Below, one piece after another: positions 36,880-47,204 of a stretch of 64,000 nt of DNA. This DNA is from Chryseobacterium tructae (lineage in GTDB: Bacteria > Bacteroidota > Bacteroidia > Flavobacteriales > Weeksellaceae): positions 3,348,001 through 3,412,000 of the forward strand of contig NZ_JAUFQR010000001.1 of assembly GCF_030409875.1 (NCBI RefSeq). The letters run 5' to 3'. Below the pieces are notes generated by a model, which saw only the letters and a program-made list of their open reading frames with translations, made no database searches and was not told the origin of the DNA. The position numbers and the translations under genes were made by a program. Each line of letters opens with the position of its first letter. The first letter of the stretch is position 1.

Positions 36880-38787
36880 ATGAGAAATTACTTAATAGAA
36901 GATTTACCACAATACTTTGAAGATTATAAAAAGTCGATCAAAAATCCAAAGAAATTCTGGGACAAAGTAGCCGATCAAAACTTTGTGTGGTATCAGCGAT
37001 GGAGCAAGGTAGTTAAGTACGATATGAATGAAGCTAAAATCGAATGGTTCAAAAATGCCAAACTTAATATCACAAAAAACTGTCTGGACAGACATCTTGC
37101 CATAAGAGGAGACAAAACAGCTATTATCTGGGAACCCAATGATCCAAAAGAGGAAGCACAACATATTTCCTACAATGAATTATACACCCGTGTCAATAAA
37201 ACAGCGAATGTTTTAAGTGATATGGGAATTAAAAAGGGAGACCGGGTATGCATTTACCTTCCCATGATTCCGGAACTGGCCGTTACCATGCTGGCTTGTG
37301 CCAAATTGGGAGCTGTTCATTCCGTTATTTTTGCTGGATTCTCTGCTGCTGCAGTCTCTTCAAGAGTGAATGACTGCGAAGCCAAAATGGTGATCACTTC
37401 CGATGGAAGTTATAGAGGAAATAAAGTTCTGGATTTGAAAAGCATTGTAGATGAAGCATTAGAAAAAACTCCGACTATTGAAAACGTTCTGGTCGTTAAA
37501 CGAACTCATAATGAGATCAAGATGAAAGAAGGTAGAGATCATTGGCTGGAAGACTTGTATGAAAAAGCTTCTCCTGATTTTGTAACAGTCATTATGGATT
37601 CTGAAGATCCGCTTTTTATCCTTTACACTTCCGGTTCTACAGGAAAACCAAAAGGAATGCTTCATACCTGTGCCGGATATATGGTATACACCGCTTATAC
37701 CTTCAAAAATGTATTTAATTATAAAGAAAATGATATTTATTGGTGTACCGCTGATATCGGCTGGATTACCGGTCATTCCTATATTCTTTACGGGCCATTA
37801 TTGAACGGAGCGACTACTGTAATTTTCGAAGGTGTTCCTACGTATCCTGAGCCGGATCGTTTTTGGGAAGTGATAGAAAAACATAAGATCACTCAATTTT
37901 ACACCGCTCCTACGGCAATCCGTTCTCTAGCTAAAGAAAGTGCAGAGTGGGTAGACAAGCATGACCTGAGTTCTCTTAAAGTTATTGGATCTGTAGGAGA
38001 ACCTATTAATGATGAAGCATGGCATTGGTTCAATGATCATGTAGGAAAGAAAAAATGTCCTATCGTTGACACCTGGTGGCAAACTGAAACGGGAGGAATC
38101 ATGATTTCACCACTTCCTTTTGTTACACCAACCAAACCAACATATGCCACCCTTCCTTTACCAGGAATTCAACCTGTTTTAATGGATGATAAACGCAATG
38201 AAATTACGGGGAATCAGGTAACCGGAAACTTGTGTATCCGTTTTCCGTGGCCAGGAATTGCGAGAACCATTTGGGGTGACCACCAAAGGTATAAGGAAAC
38301 CTATTTTACAGCTTTTCCAGGAAAATATTTTACAGGTGATGGCGCTTTAAGAGATGAAGTGGGCTATTATAGAATCACAGGACGTGTAGATGATGTCATT
38401 ATCGTTTCCGGACATAATCTAGGAACAGCTCCTATTGAAGATAGCATCAACCAGCATCCTGCTGTAGCAGAATCTGCCATCGTGGGTTATCCTCACGATA
38501 TCAAAGGCAATGCTTTATATGGCTATGTAATGCTTAAAGAAAGCGGAGAAGGTCGTGATAAGGACAACCTTAAAAAAGAAATCAATCAGCTGATCTCAGA
38601 TCAGATCGGCCCTATTGCCAAACTGGATAAAATACAGTTCGTTTCAGGACTTCCAAAAACACGTTCCGGTAAAATTATGCGTAGAATCCTTAGAAAAATT
38701 GCAGAAGGTGACTTCAGCAACTTTGGAGATATCAGTACCTTATTAAACCCTGAAATTGTAGATGAAATTAAAAACGAAAGAATTTAA
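36880..38787 (+). CDS. acs: acetyl-CoA synthetase
   Basis: 635 residues, intact. The motifs LYTSGSTGKPKGMLHT, DTWWQTETGG and GLPKTRSGKIMRR (catalytic Lys) are all present. It activates acetate to acetyl-CoA via acetyl-AMP. It ends the symporter-kinase/regulator cluster, which parallels CrbSR control of acs in gamma-proteobacteria. A good terminator follows. The start MRNYLIEDLPQYF is typical of flavobacterial homologues as far as I recall. Confidence 0.92.
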   Translation: MRNYLIEDLPQYFEDYKKSIKNPKKFWDKVADQNFVWYQRWSKVVKYDMNEAKIEWFKNAKLNITKNCLDRHLAIRGDKTAIIWEPNDPKEEAQHISYNELYTRVNKTANVLSDMGIKKGDRVCIYLPMIPELAVTMLACAKLGAVHSVIFAGFSAAAVSSRVNDCEAKMVITSDGSYRGNKVLDLKSIVDEALEKTPTIENVLVVKRTHNEIKMKEGRDHWLEDLYEKASPDFVTVIMDSEDPLFILYTSGSTGKPKGMLHTCAGYMVYTAYTFKNVFNYKENDIYWCTADIGWITGHSYILYGPLLNGATTVIFEGVPTYPEPDRFWEVIEKHKITQFYTAPTAIRSLAKESAEWVDKHDLSSLKVIGSVGEPINDEAWHWFNDHVGKKKCPIVDTWWQTETGGIMISPLPFVTPTKPTYATLPLPGIQPVLMDDKRNEITGNQVTGNLCIRFPWPGIARTIWGDHQRYKETYFTAFPGKYFTGDGALRDEVGYYRITGRVDDVIIVSGHNLGTAPIEDSINQHPAVAESAIVGYPHDIKGNALYGYVMLKESGEGRDKDNLKKEINQLISDQIGPIAKLDKIQFVSGLPKTRSGKIMRRILRKIAEGDFSNFGDISTLLNPEIVDEIKNERI

Positions 38788-38809
38788 TTAAACTTAAATA
38801 TTACGATTA

Positions 38810-38847
38810 AGAGATCATTTCTATGAAGTGGTCTCTTTATTTTTTTA
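38810..38847 (+). terminator. terminator after acs
   Basis: AGAGATCATTTC pairs with GAAGTGGTCTCT (with G-U pairs) around a three-base loop, followed by a T-rich run TTATTTTTTT. Confidence 0.75.
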
Positions 38848-39267
38848 TCTCTCGAAGATTTTATAGATGATTTCCATGCATCGCTTAGTTATTATGAGGA
38901 ATCAAGACTATCTAAGAGATTCTTCACTCCGTTCAGAATGACAGTCCGTGAAATATAATCTTCTATAAATTTAATTTGTACGACCTACTAAATCTGTATG
39001 AGAAATACATTAATCTTTATCAAAAAATTAGAGTTAAACAACGATAGCCTTTTTCAATCTTCTTTTAACAGTAAGATTTGTCTTCCTATAAAATCTTTCA
39101 AAAAAATTATTAAATTCTAAAATTCAAACACATGTTCAATAGACATCCTCAAACAATTTAACATTATTTTATAGATAAAATATTAATAGATAAATTTTAT
39201 TGACTTTACAGTAAAAAAATAGGAAAATAATTATTAACTTTAATCACAACTTTAAAACCCATTAATT
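38848..39267. other. intergenic stretch without a gene
   Basis: 420 AT-rich bases with no supported frame. It contains AGATTCTTCACTCCGTTCAG followed by AATGACAG (38918-38943), a phrase similar to the one near 22885 and probably a short dispersed repeat. The end supplies the upstream region of the next gene. Confidence 0.4.
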
Positions 39268-39633
39268 ATGTCTAATATATTAGCTGGGCTATTTGAGCAC
39301 CATAGCGATTACAAAAAGCTTGAGAGTGATCTGGAAAACTCAGGAATTTCCAACTCTGATTACATCATATACCTTAACAGTGAATCTAGTAACACCCAAT
39401 ACCTGGCAAGTGTTGCAGCGAAAGATAACAGTCAGGTGGATAGTGTCCGGAACATTTTCACCCAGAATGCAGTTATAAAAACGTACCTGTTCGAAAACAT
39501 GAGCATTGATCAGGCTAATTACGATACCATTAAAAAATATATTGATGCCAGAAACAGGGCAGAAATTCACAACAGCCCTGATATCAGAATTAAGACATCC
39601 ACTGATGGCATCAATTCAGAAGTAAAATCATAA
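39268..39633 (+). CDS. hypothetical small soluble protein
   Basis: 121 residues starting MSNILAGLFEHHSDYKKLESDL. The opening pattern of a short name-like strand, helix (YKKLESDLENSGI) and second strand (DYIIYLN) resembles small stress-related ferredoxin-like domains that regulate by helix-strand pairing, but no family is certain. The gene has its own terminator and is upstream of the stringent-response enzyme. Confidence 0.65.
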   Translation: MSNILAGLFEHHSDYKKLESDLENSGISNSDYIIYLNSESSNTQYLASVAAKDNSQVDSVRNIFTQNAVIKTYLFENMSIDQANYDTIKKYIDARNRAEIHNSPDIRIKTSTDGINSEVKS

Positions 39634-39656
39634 TCGACATAAAACCTAATAACCAG

Positions 39657-39685
39657 AAATCCGTAGTGCGTGCTGCGGATTTTTT
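39657..39685 (+). terminator. terminator
   Basis: AAATCCG pairs with CGGATTT, extended by AG/CT inside, followed by a run of Ts. Confidence 0.75.
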
Positions 39686-39688
39686 ATG

Positions 39689-39719
39689 TTTGAAAAAAGC
39701 AAAAAATTTCGTATTTTCG
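39689..39719 (+). promoter_or_regulatory. putative promoter of rsh
   Basis: TTTG (39689-39692) is 19 bases before TATTTTCG (39712-39719), a near match to the -7 element TAnnTTTG. The ATG is at 39743. Confidence 0.55.
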
Positions 39720-39742
39720 TCTAAATATAGGCATCTGCACAA

Positions 39743-41952
39743 ATGAGTTACGATTTAGAACAAGAGAATAAAGAGATCCTTGCAAGATATAAGGATCTGA
39801 TTTCTAACACATACAGAACGCTGGATGAGGAAATAACAAGCTTATCCGGAAAGCATTCGATATTGCATTGGATGCTCATAAGGATCAAAGGAGAAAATCC
39901 GGAGAACCTTACATCTACCATCCTATCGCTGTAGCTAAAATTGTAGCCACAGAAATTGGTTTGGGGGCAACTTCTATTGCCTGTGCATTGCTGCATGATG
40001 TGATTGAGGATTCTGACTATACTTACGAGGATCTGAAAAAAATATTTGGTGAAAAAATTGCCAATATCGTGAATGGATTGACCAAAATATCCATCATGAA
40101 CCATCAGAATATCTCTGTACAGTCAGAAAATTATAGAAAGCTATTGTTGACGTTATCTGAAGATTTCAGAGTCATCCTGATCAAAATTGCAGACCGCCTT
40201 CACAATATGCGTACTTTGGAAAGTATGGCACCGGACAAGCAGAAAAAAATCGCTTCAGAAACGGTTTATATTTATGCTCCGATGGCTCACCGTCTTGGTT
40301 TGTATAATATAAAATCTGAGCTGGAAGATCTTTCTTTAAAATACAATAGCCCTGAAGTCTACAATGAAATCACGGAAAAATTGGAATTGGCCAAAGAAAG
40401 CCGTGAAAGATATATTGAGGAATTCAAGACTGAAGTTTCTGAACGACTGAAAGAAGAAGGTCTGAATTTCACCATCAAAGGCCGTGCAAAGGCTATTTCT
40501 TCTATTTACAGAAAAATGCTGAAGCAGGGAGTGTCTTTTGAAGAGGTTTTTGATAATTATGCCATCAGAATTATTTATAAATCGGATGCTAAAAATGAAA
40601 AATTTCTGGCCTGGAAAATCTATTCCATCGTTACAGATGTTTATCACAGTAACCCTTCGAGAATGCGTGACTGGATCACCCAGCCTCGTTCTACAGGATA
40701 TGAAAGTTTACACTTAACTGTTTTAGGCCCTGATAAAAAATGGATTGAAGTACAGATCCGTTCAGAGCGAATGGATGAAATTGCTGAAAAAGGGGTTGCC
40801 GCTCATTACAAATATAAAGAAGGTTATAAACAAAGTTCTGACGACCGTAATTTTGAAAAATGGGTAACAGAAATTCGGGAAGTGCTTGAACAACAGCAGA
40901 ACCTTTCTACTTCTGAACTTTTGGATAATATTAAACTGAATCTTTATTCAAAAGAAGTTTTTGTATTTACGCCAAAAGGAGAAATTAAAATTTTACCTAC
41001 CAATGCAACAGCATTAGACTTTGCTTTCTCCGTTCACTCGGATTTGGGAATGAAATGTCTGGGAGCGAAAATCAATGGAAAATTGGTTCCGATTTCTTAT
41101 GTTCTTCAAAATGGAGATCAGGTAGATATTCTGTCTTCTCAGAATCAGAAACCTAAATCTGACTGGCTGGAATTTGTAGTGACTTCCAAGGCAAAATCCA
41201 AGATTAAAAGCTACCTGAATTCCCAGAAAAATCAACTGGTAGAAGAAGGAAAAGAAACGTTACAAAGAAAACTTCGTCATGCAAAAATCAATTTCAATGA
41301 TGAAGAAATCAATAAACTACAAAAGTTCTTTAATTTAAAATCATCACAGGAACTATTCCTTAAATTTCAAACCAACGAACTGGATGCGAGTAGTTTAAGA
41401 AAATACATTGAAAGTAAGAACGTATTTAATAATTTACTTTCCAGATTCAGAAAATCGCCATCCAAAAACACACATTATGAGGAGCCGAAAGAGCAAAACC
41501 TTGATATGATTGTCTTTGGAAAAGATGAAGAAAAACTGAACTACACTTATGCAAAATGCTGTACGGTAATTCCGGGAGACAAAATCTTCGGATTTATTAC
41601 CATTTCCGATGGGATCAAAGTACACAGTGATAACTGCCCGAATGCGATTAACCTTAGAGCACAGTATGACTACCGCGTCATTCCTGCAAAATGGGTGAAT
41701 GAAGAAAGCTTCAAGAACCGAGTGAAAATTGAGATCGAAGGCCTTGACAGAATGGGTATGATCAACGATATCACAACAGTTATCAGTGGAAGTATGGGAA
41801 TGGACATGAAAAGTATGTCTATAGAATCCAACAATGGTGTTTTCACCGGAAACATCAATCTTGAAGTCAAGAATAAGGGGCAATTGGAGGAAACCTTCAA
41901 GAAGCTCAAGAATATTAATGGAGTCTCCAGAGTGAGACGACTACAATCATAA
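39743..41952 (+). CDS. RelA/SpoT-family (p)ppGpp synthetase-hydrolase (frameshifted as given)
   Basis: The stringent-response enzyme. It starts MSYDLEQENKEILARY. The frame breaks at AAA 39831-39833, where one base is missing; the repaired junction reads TLDEENNKLIRKAFDIALDA. Domains in order: HD hydrolase (HPIAVAKIVA, LLHDVIEDSDYTYEDL), synthetase (RAKAISSIYRKML, TQPRSTGYESLHLTV), TGS (KEVFVFTPKGEIKILP, about 395-455) and C-terminal ACT (LDRMGMINDITTVIS). The repaired length is 736 residues, normal. It is 2 bases from nhaA, suggesting co-transcription. Confidence 0.93.
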
Positions 41953-41954
41953 AC

Positions 41955-43133
41955 ATGAATTTATCTCTTTATTTTAAAAAATTTTTCAACAACAGTCAAG
42001 CGTCAGGAATTATTCTTATTTTCTGTGTGCTTATTTCATTACTTATTGCGAACTCATCAATTGCCGGAAGCTTTCAGAGCTTCCTGGACAAGGAAGTAGG
42101 AACTCATCTTTTTGGGCTGGAGTATCCTGTCAGCATCTGGATTAATGATGGTCTGATGGCCGTATTCTTTCTTTTGGTAGGTCTTGAAATTAAAAGAGAA
42201 CTCGTAGAGGGTGAACTTTCTTCTTTTAAGAATGCCTCATTGCCAATTTTTGCAGCAGTAGGTGGAATGCTTGTACCAGCAGTTATTTATAGTATTTTCA
42301 ACTCCGGAACAGAATACAGCAATGGATGGGGAATTCCTATGGCTACAGATATTGCTTTTTCTTTAGCTATTATTTCAATGCTCGGAAAGAAAATTCCTAA
42401 TTCGATTAAAATCTTTTTGGCAGCGTTAGCCATTGTGGATGACTTAGGTGCTATTCTTGTGATTGCTATTTTCTATACTGATCAGATTCATTGGGTTTAC
42501 CTCCTACTCTCTTTTGGTGTAACTGCTTTGTTGTTTATTTTAAATTTCTTAAAAGTTACCAAAACAATATTTTACATTATTCCGGGACTATTTTTATGGT
42601 ATTTCCTCCACCATTCCGGAATTCATGCAACGATAGCAGGAGTTTTATTGGCATTTTCAATTCCAACCAATGCTTCTAACGTGGAAATTTCACCATTAGA
42701 AAAACTGGAACATCAGCTTCATATCCCTGTAAGTTTCCTCATTATGCCTATTTTCGCCTTAACGAATACTAATATTACCTTTTCGAACGAAATGGTGGCA
42801 GGGGTAACAAGTACATTAGGATTGGGGATTATCTTTGGATTGATTCTTGGGAAGCTGATTGGAATTAATCTATTCTCGTTGCTTGCCATTAAATTAAAGC
42901 TTAGTTCATTACCTCAAAACAGTAACTGGACTCAGATGATTGGTGTAGGATTGCTCGCAGGAATTGGATTTACGATGTCAATTTTTATTGCTTTATTATC
43001 CTTTAAAGGAGAAATTGAGATTCAGGACGAAGCCAAGTTTGCCATTCTGATCGCTTCCTTTATTGCCGCAATTTTAGGATTTACGATTTTAAGCGTTAGC
43101 TCCAAAAGAAATATGGAACCGGAAGAAGATTAA
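41955..43133 (+). CDS. nhaA: Na+/H+ antiporter NhaA
   Basis: 392 residues, intact. The NhaA signatures DGLMAVFFLLVGLEIKRE and the ion-binding pair in AIVDDLGAILVIAIFYT are clear, with about 12 hydrophobic helices. It exports sodium in exchange for protons. It begins directly after the RSH stop. Its stop codon overlaps the repaired stop of the convergent yihY gene. Confidence 0.95.
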   Translation: MNLSLYFKKFFNNSQASGIILIFCVLISLLIANSSIAGSFQSFLDKEVGTHLFGLEYPVSIWINDGLMAVFFLLVGLEIKRELVEGELSSFKNASLPIFAAVGGMLVPAVIYSIFNSGTEYSNGWGIPMATDIAFSLAIISMLGKKIPNSIKIFLAALAIVDDLGAILVIAIFYTDQIHWVYLLLSFGVTALLFILNFLKVTKTIFYIIPGLFLWYFLHHSGIHATIAGVLLAFSIPTNASNVEISPLEKLEHQLHIPVSFLIMPIFALTNTNITFSNEMVAGVTSTLGLGIIFGLILGKLIGINLFSLLAIKLKLSSLPQNSNWTQMIGVGLLAGIGFTMSIFIALLSFKGEIEIQDEAKFAILIASFIAAILGFTILSVSSKRNMEPEED

Positions 43134-44142
43134 TTCTTTTTCTGGTTTTCCAGCTTTCTTCTATGCTCTTCATCATTCTCAAAATCAGGTTCTGTAACCT
43201 GTGAGTGATATTGAATTGTTCTTTCCGAATCTCATCAGACATCAACTTCTCTATTCTAAGCTTTCTAATAGCCATATTCAATTCATTACCAAAGAGTAAC
43301 AGATATACGTTTACATTTACCCAAACCATCAATAGAATCATGCTTCCTATAGATCCGTAAAGAACGTTATAGCGGGCAATATCCTTTACATAAATTGCAA
43401 AAATATATGTTGTAAGAAAAAACAATACAGTGGTAAGTATCGCTCCCGGAATCGCCTGTCTGAATCTTGTAATTTTCACAGTTCCCAACCAATAAAATAA
43501 GGTTAAAAGAATAAAATAAAACAATGGGAAGGATACAAAACCAATGATACTGGAAAGATTATCTACCAGCCATGTCACATCATAAGCTGGGGTAAACAGC
43601 TTCATCACGACTTCCACATAGTAGACCCCAAAAAGCGTTAAAAAAACCATAGTAATAAAACCTATGGTAATAAAGAATGAAAGGATAAATTCCTTTACAT
43701 CACTAAGTTTTTCTTCTGTATTTTCATTAAATCCATTAATCAGAGAGAAAGTACCGTTTGTTGCAAAAATGAGTGCCAGTACAATAGTCAGATTGCTGAT
43801 TCCCTTCATATTAGGAATAATATTAGTTTCTATATACCCTCGTACATCGCCTTCCATATTAGATGGGAAAACGTTATGCATCAGAACATCGAAAATATAG
43901 AACTGCAGCTTGTCATAATGTGGCATATAAGGCAATACCGAAAGCAGGAACAAAATAAAAGGAAATAAACTCATGGTAAAGCTCCAGGAAATTGCAGCTG
44001 CTTTTCGCCCTATTTTTCCTTTGAAAATTCCGGAGATATAGATTTGAAACATTTGCCAAAGCGATATTCCTAAAACCGGAATATGGATGTTATCAAAAAA
44101 ATCTTGAATCTTCAGAATAAAATTAGGAACTTTTATACCCAT
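43130..44142 (-). CDS. YihY/BrkB-family membrane protein (frameshifted as given)
   Basis: An inner-membrane protein with about six helices (ISWSFTMSLFPFILFLLSVLPY, LLTLFYWLGTVKI, GSIGSMILLMVWVNVNVYLLL), of the family once misnamed ribonuclease BN. As given it overlaps nhaA by 38 bases with an odd tail. One base missing near CC at 43225-43226 gives the tail RTIQYHSQVTEPDFENDEE ending at 43130. The repaired length is 337 residues and the stops then just touch (3-base overlap). The function is unknown. Confidence 0.85.
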
Positions 44143-44317
44143 CTATGTGCTTGTATTTTTACAAAGGTAGGGGAATTAAATTAAATAAGACAGAAAAGAG
44201 ATTGGAGATGAGGAGGATGGAGACAAGGAAAAAGAAACATGGAATTGAGATTTGAAATTATTGAAAGTTGTGCACAACCCTGAGCCCTAAGCCCGGAAAC
44301 AACTGCCGGATTTCATA

Positions 44318-44348
44318 TTGAACCTTGATCATAAAAAACCTATCTTTG
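44318..44348 (+). promoter_or_regulatory. promoter of rlmH
   Basis: TATCTTTG (44341-44348) is a perfect -7 element with TTG (44318-44320) 20 bases upstream. The rlmH ATG follows at 44368. Confidence 0.65.
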
Positions 44349-44367
44349 CCGCCTGAAACTTCTTACA

Positions 44368-44841
44368 ATGCGAATCAGTTTACTTTGTATCGGCAAAACA
44401 GACGATAAGGAAATTACATCTCTGATCAATTATTATCTTAACCGTCTTCCCAAGCACTGGAATTTTGAAATTACCGAGATTCCAGATGTTAAAAATGCAA
44501 AAAATCTATCCCCTGATCTTCTTAAAAAAGAGGAAGCTAAGCTTTTTCTAAATCATATTGATAAAAACGATCTTGTTGTTATCCTTGACGAAAAAGGAAA
44601 ACAGTTTACAAGCCGTGAATTCTCACAAAAAATAGATACATGGATGAATTCATCCGTAAAAAAGGTACACATCCTCATTGGGGGTGCTTATGGTTTCTCC
44701 GAAGATATGTATAGCAGAGCCAATGAAAAGATGTCATTATCAAAAATGACTTTTACCCATCAGATGATCCGTTTATTTATTGTGGAACAGCTTTACCGCG
44801 CAGATCAGATTCTGCAGGGAAAACCTTATCATAATGATTAA
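44368..44841 (+). CDS. rlmH: 23S rRNA (pseudouridine1915-N3)-methyltransferase
   Basis: 157 residues, the usual size. The SPOUT-fold SAM site is clear in LIGGAYGFSEDMYSRAN and the C-terminal QMIRLFIVEQLYRADQILQGKPYHND is diagnostic. It methylates a pseudouridine in helix 69 of 23S rRNA. Confidence 0.95.
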   Translation: MRISLLCIGKTDDKEITSLINYYLNRLPKHWNFEITEIPDVKNAKNLSPDLLKKEEAKLFLNHIDKNDLVVILDEKGKQFTSREFSQKIDTWMNSSVKKVHILIGGAYGFSEDMYSRANEKMSLSKMTFTHQMIRLFIVEQLYRADQILQGKPYHND

Positions 44842-44879
44842 AAGTCATTTCTTTTATTAAAAATACGGTAAATAGCAGA

Positions 44880-45335
44880 TTACTTTTTTAAACCGATCTG
44901 TCTTTTGGCTTCTCCTACAACGAAAGCAACAGAGTTGGCAATATTAAAACTTCGGATCAGCTTTGACATTGGGATGGTTAAATGTTTCTCGAATTGGCGT
45001 AAAACCTCTTCACTCAATCCAACGCTCTCTTTTCCAAAAACAAGCCAGTCACCATCCTGAAAATCATTTTCCAGATATGATTTCTCTGCATGTGAACTCA
45101 TTAAAAAAACACGGGATGGATCAGGAATACTTTTTACCCATTCCTCCGTATTAGCATATTCAGTAACATCAAGATGCACCCAATAATCTAATCCGGATCT
45201 TTTCAGGTTTTTATCATTAATTACAAATCCAAAAGGATGAACTAAATGTAGTTTACATTCTGTTCCCACACACAAGCGTCCGATATTTCCTGTATTATTA
45301 GGGATTTCGGGCTCTACAAGAACAACATTTAACAT
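44880..45335 (-). CDS. trmL: tRNA (cytidine/uridine-34 2'-O)-methyltransferase
   Basis: 151 residues, SPOUT family. VLVEPEIPNNTGNIGRLC at the N-terminus, FGKESVGLSEEVL and IPMSKLIRSFNIANSVAFVV near the C-terminus are characteristic. It modifies the wobble base of tRNA-Leu. Convergent with rlmH, 38 bases apart. Confidence 0.93.
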   Translation of the reverse strand: MLNVVLVEPEIPNNTGNIGRLCVGTECKLHLVHPFGFVINDKNLKRSGLDYWVHLDVTEYANTEEWVKSIPDPSRVFLMSSHAEKSYLENDFQDGDWLVFGKESVGLSEEVLRQFEKHLTIPMSKLIRSFNIANSVAFVVGEAKRQIGLKK

Positions 45336-45486
45336 GTCTATTTTTTTATATGAATAAAAACAACTAAAGGTTGATGTATAGCCTTATTCTGCTGTTTTCT
45401 ATTGCTGGTTAATATTAGATTTTACGATAAACAAACCTGCTTGCTGGATTTGTATTGTAAGGATGAAAAAGAGCTATAGAGTTGTA

Positions 45487-46299
45487 TTATTTTTTAATAC
45501 ATTTAGCATAATACTCTGCTAATATAGCTTTTTCGTAGCCTAAGCCAACTGCTTTATCAAGATTTTCGCAAGCTTCTTTAGGCTTAGCTGTATTAAACAA
45601 AATCAATGCTTTAGTTACATAGGATTGGGCAAATTTTGGATCAATGGAAATAGCTTTAGTAACATCTGTAAGAGCTTCTTTATTCTTTTTCATTCTTAAA
45701 TAAACATCTGCTCTTCCGTTATATAATAAAGATTCAGGTTTTTCTGCAATGAGTTTATTATAATCCTTCAGCGCATCTTCCAGTTCACCATTATTCTTTT
45801 TCAAATTAGCCAATCCCGTTTTTGCAAAAAGGTTATCCGGTTCAAAAGTCAGGATATGATTAAGATCTGCCTTAGCCAAATCTTTTTTATCCTGCATTTC
45901 GTAAATTTTAGAACGAGTGAGATATAAATCAGGGCTTTTGTCATTTACTTTAAGCCCCTTTTCTACATACTCTATTGCTTTTTTCTTATCTCCTTTCTGG
46001 CTATATAATGAAGCAAGATTTTCATATACAGAAACAGACATCGGATTGGTCTTTAAGGCCATATCATATGATTTAAAAGCAAGATTGGACTTCCCTAGTC
46101 TTCTTTGTGCCGTTCCCAAATTGTTATAATACTCAGATTGAATTTTGCGGATCTGCTCTTTTTCTGCCAGTTTAGAATATTGTTCTTCAGCACATTTATA
46201 ATCTGCTTTTTTGAAACATTCTTCAGCCATTTTTTTATCCTGGGCAAAGACATTTAAAGAGAAGCTAATGGAAACTAAAAGTAATAAAGATTTTTTCAT
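45487..46299 (-). CDS. secreted TPR-repeat protein
   Basis: 270 residues with a signal peptide (SISFSLNVFAQ). At least six tetratricopeptide units follow, for example YYNNLGTAQRRLGKSNLAF and ADVYLRMKKNKEALTDVTKA. No lipobox. It probably acts as a periplasmic interaction scaffold. Its ATG overlaps the stop of the PAP2 gene by 4 bases (ATGA), so it belongs to the tatA-PAP2 operon. Confidence 0.85.
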   Translation of the reverse strand: MKKSLLLLVSISFSLNVFAQDKKMAEECFKKADYKCAEEQYSKLAEKEQIRKIQSEYYNNLGTAQRRLGKSNLAFKSYDMALKTNPMSVSVYENLASLYSQKGDKKKAIEYVEKGLKVNDKSPDLYLTRSKIYEMQDKKDLAKADLNHILTFEPDNLFAKTGLANLKKNNGELEDALKDYNKLIAEKPESLLYNGRADVYLRMKKNKEALTDVTKAISIDPKFAQSYVTKALILFNTAKPKEACENLDKAVGLGYEKAILAEYYAKCIKK

Positions 46300-46862
46300 G
46301 AGGTTATATTTTGCTTGTTGATCACTTTTCTGGCGAGTGCACCAAATATCACTCCCAATAAAGATCCAACAAACGCTCCCACCAAAATATCAATTGGAAA
46401 ATGCACTCCTAAATATATTCGGCTGTAGGAAACCACTATAGCCCATACAAATATAGCATAAGGAAACCATTTTAGTTTATTTTTAAGCAAAATACTTAAA
46501 AAGGCGGCTAAAAAGAATGTATTAGAAGCATGAGCAGAATAAAATCCAAACTGTCCACCACATTTTACAATTCTCATATAGTGTTCCAAACTAGGATCAT
46601 GACAAGGTCTCAACCTTGCGACTCCATATTTGAATACACTGGCAAGCTGATCGGAAACCGTTGCTCCAAGTGCTAGAAATATAAGAATAAAAACTAGTGA
46701 TTTTAGTTTATAATTTTTGTATAAAAAATAAAGGAATATAATATAAAGCGGCACCCAGATCCAAGTACTGGATATCAACATCCAAAACTGGTCAAAGGCA
46801 GGATCGCCCAAATTATTAAGGTATAAAAATACCTGCTTATCTTCCTGAATAATTTCCTCCAT
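46296..46862 (-). CDS. PAP2-family membrane phosphatase
   Basis: 188 residues with about five membrane helices. The three phosphatase motifs are in order: KYGVARLRP, YSAHASNTF, and SRIYLGVHFPIDI. It likely dephosphorylates lipid phosphates such as undecaprenyl pyrophosphate or phosphatidate in the inner membrane; the exact substrate is not evident. It lies 3 bases after the tat gene and overlaps the TPR gene. Confidence 0.9.
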   Translation of the reverse strand: MEEIIQEDKQVFLYLNNLGDPAFDQFWMLISSTWIWVPLYIIFLYFLYKNYKLKSLVFILIFLALGATVSDQLASVFKYGVARLRPCHDPSLEHYMRIVKCGGQFGFYSAHASNTFFLAAFLSILLKNKLKWFPYAIFVWAIVVSYSRIYLGVHFPIDILVGAFVGSLLGVIFGALARKVINKQNITS

Positions 46863-46865
46863 ATT

Positions 46866-47204
46866 TTATCGGCTTACAGGCCCTTCGTAGGTTTCATCAT
46901 CGGCAGGCTTTGGTTTTGGAGGCTCCTGAGTTTCTGAAGCAGGTTCTGTAAGAACATCCTTTTCGATATCCTTCATTGGATTGAAATCTTTGGCAGCGTC
47001 TTTTACCTTTTCAATTTCACGTTTGATCTCAGAAACAGGATTATCTGTTTCCTTCATAATTTCAGTTTTGATATCTTCTACTGCGCCACGCATTTTTCTA
47101 ACGCCCGCACCTAAGTCACGCGCGATCTGAGGCAATTTATCCGGTCCGAATAATACAACGATTGCTATTGCAATCAGTGCCATTTCTCCAATGCTTAATT
47201 CCAT
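46866..47204 (-). CDS. twin-arginine translocase subunit of the TatA/TatB type
   Basis: 112 residues. One N-terminal membrane helix (MELSIGEMALIAIAIVVLFGPDKLPQIARDLG) with the FGPDKLP hinge is followed by an amphipathic helix and a charged coiled stretch with KPKPADDET near the end. It is a component of the Tat export pore. The E-L-S-I-G-E opening cannot separate TatA from TatB, so no letter is given. Confidence 0.9.
   Translation of the reverse strand: MELSIGEMALIAIAIVVLFGPDKLPQIARDLGAGVRKMRGAVEDIKTEIMKETDNPVSEIKREIEKVKDAAKDFNPMKDIEKDVLTEPASETQEPPKPKPADDETYEGPVSR

Noticed and set aside
39868..39934. Internal start giving a shorter stringent enzyme
   Set aside because: The upstream frame supplies the conserved N-terminal helix once one missing base is restored, so the full gene begins at 39743.
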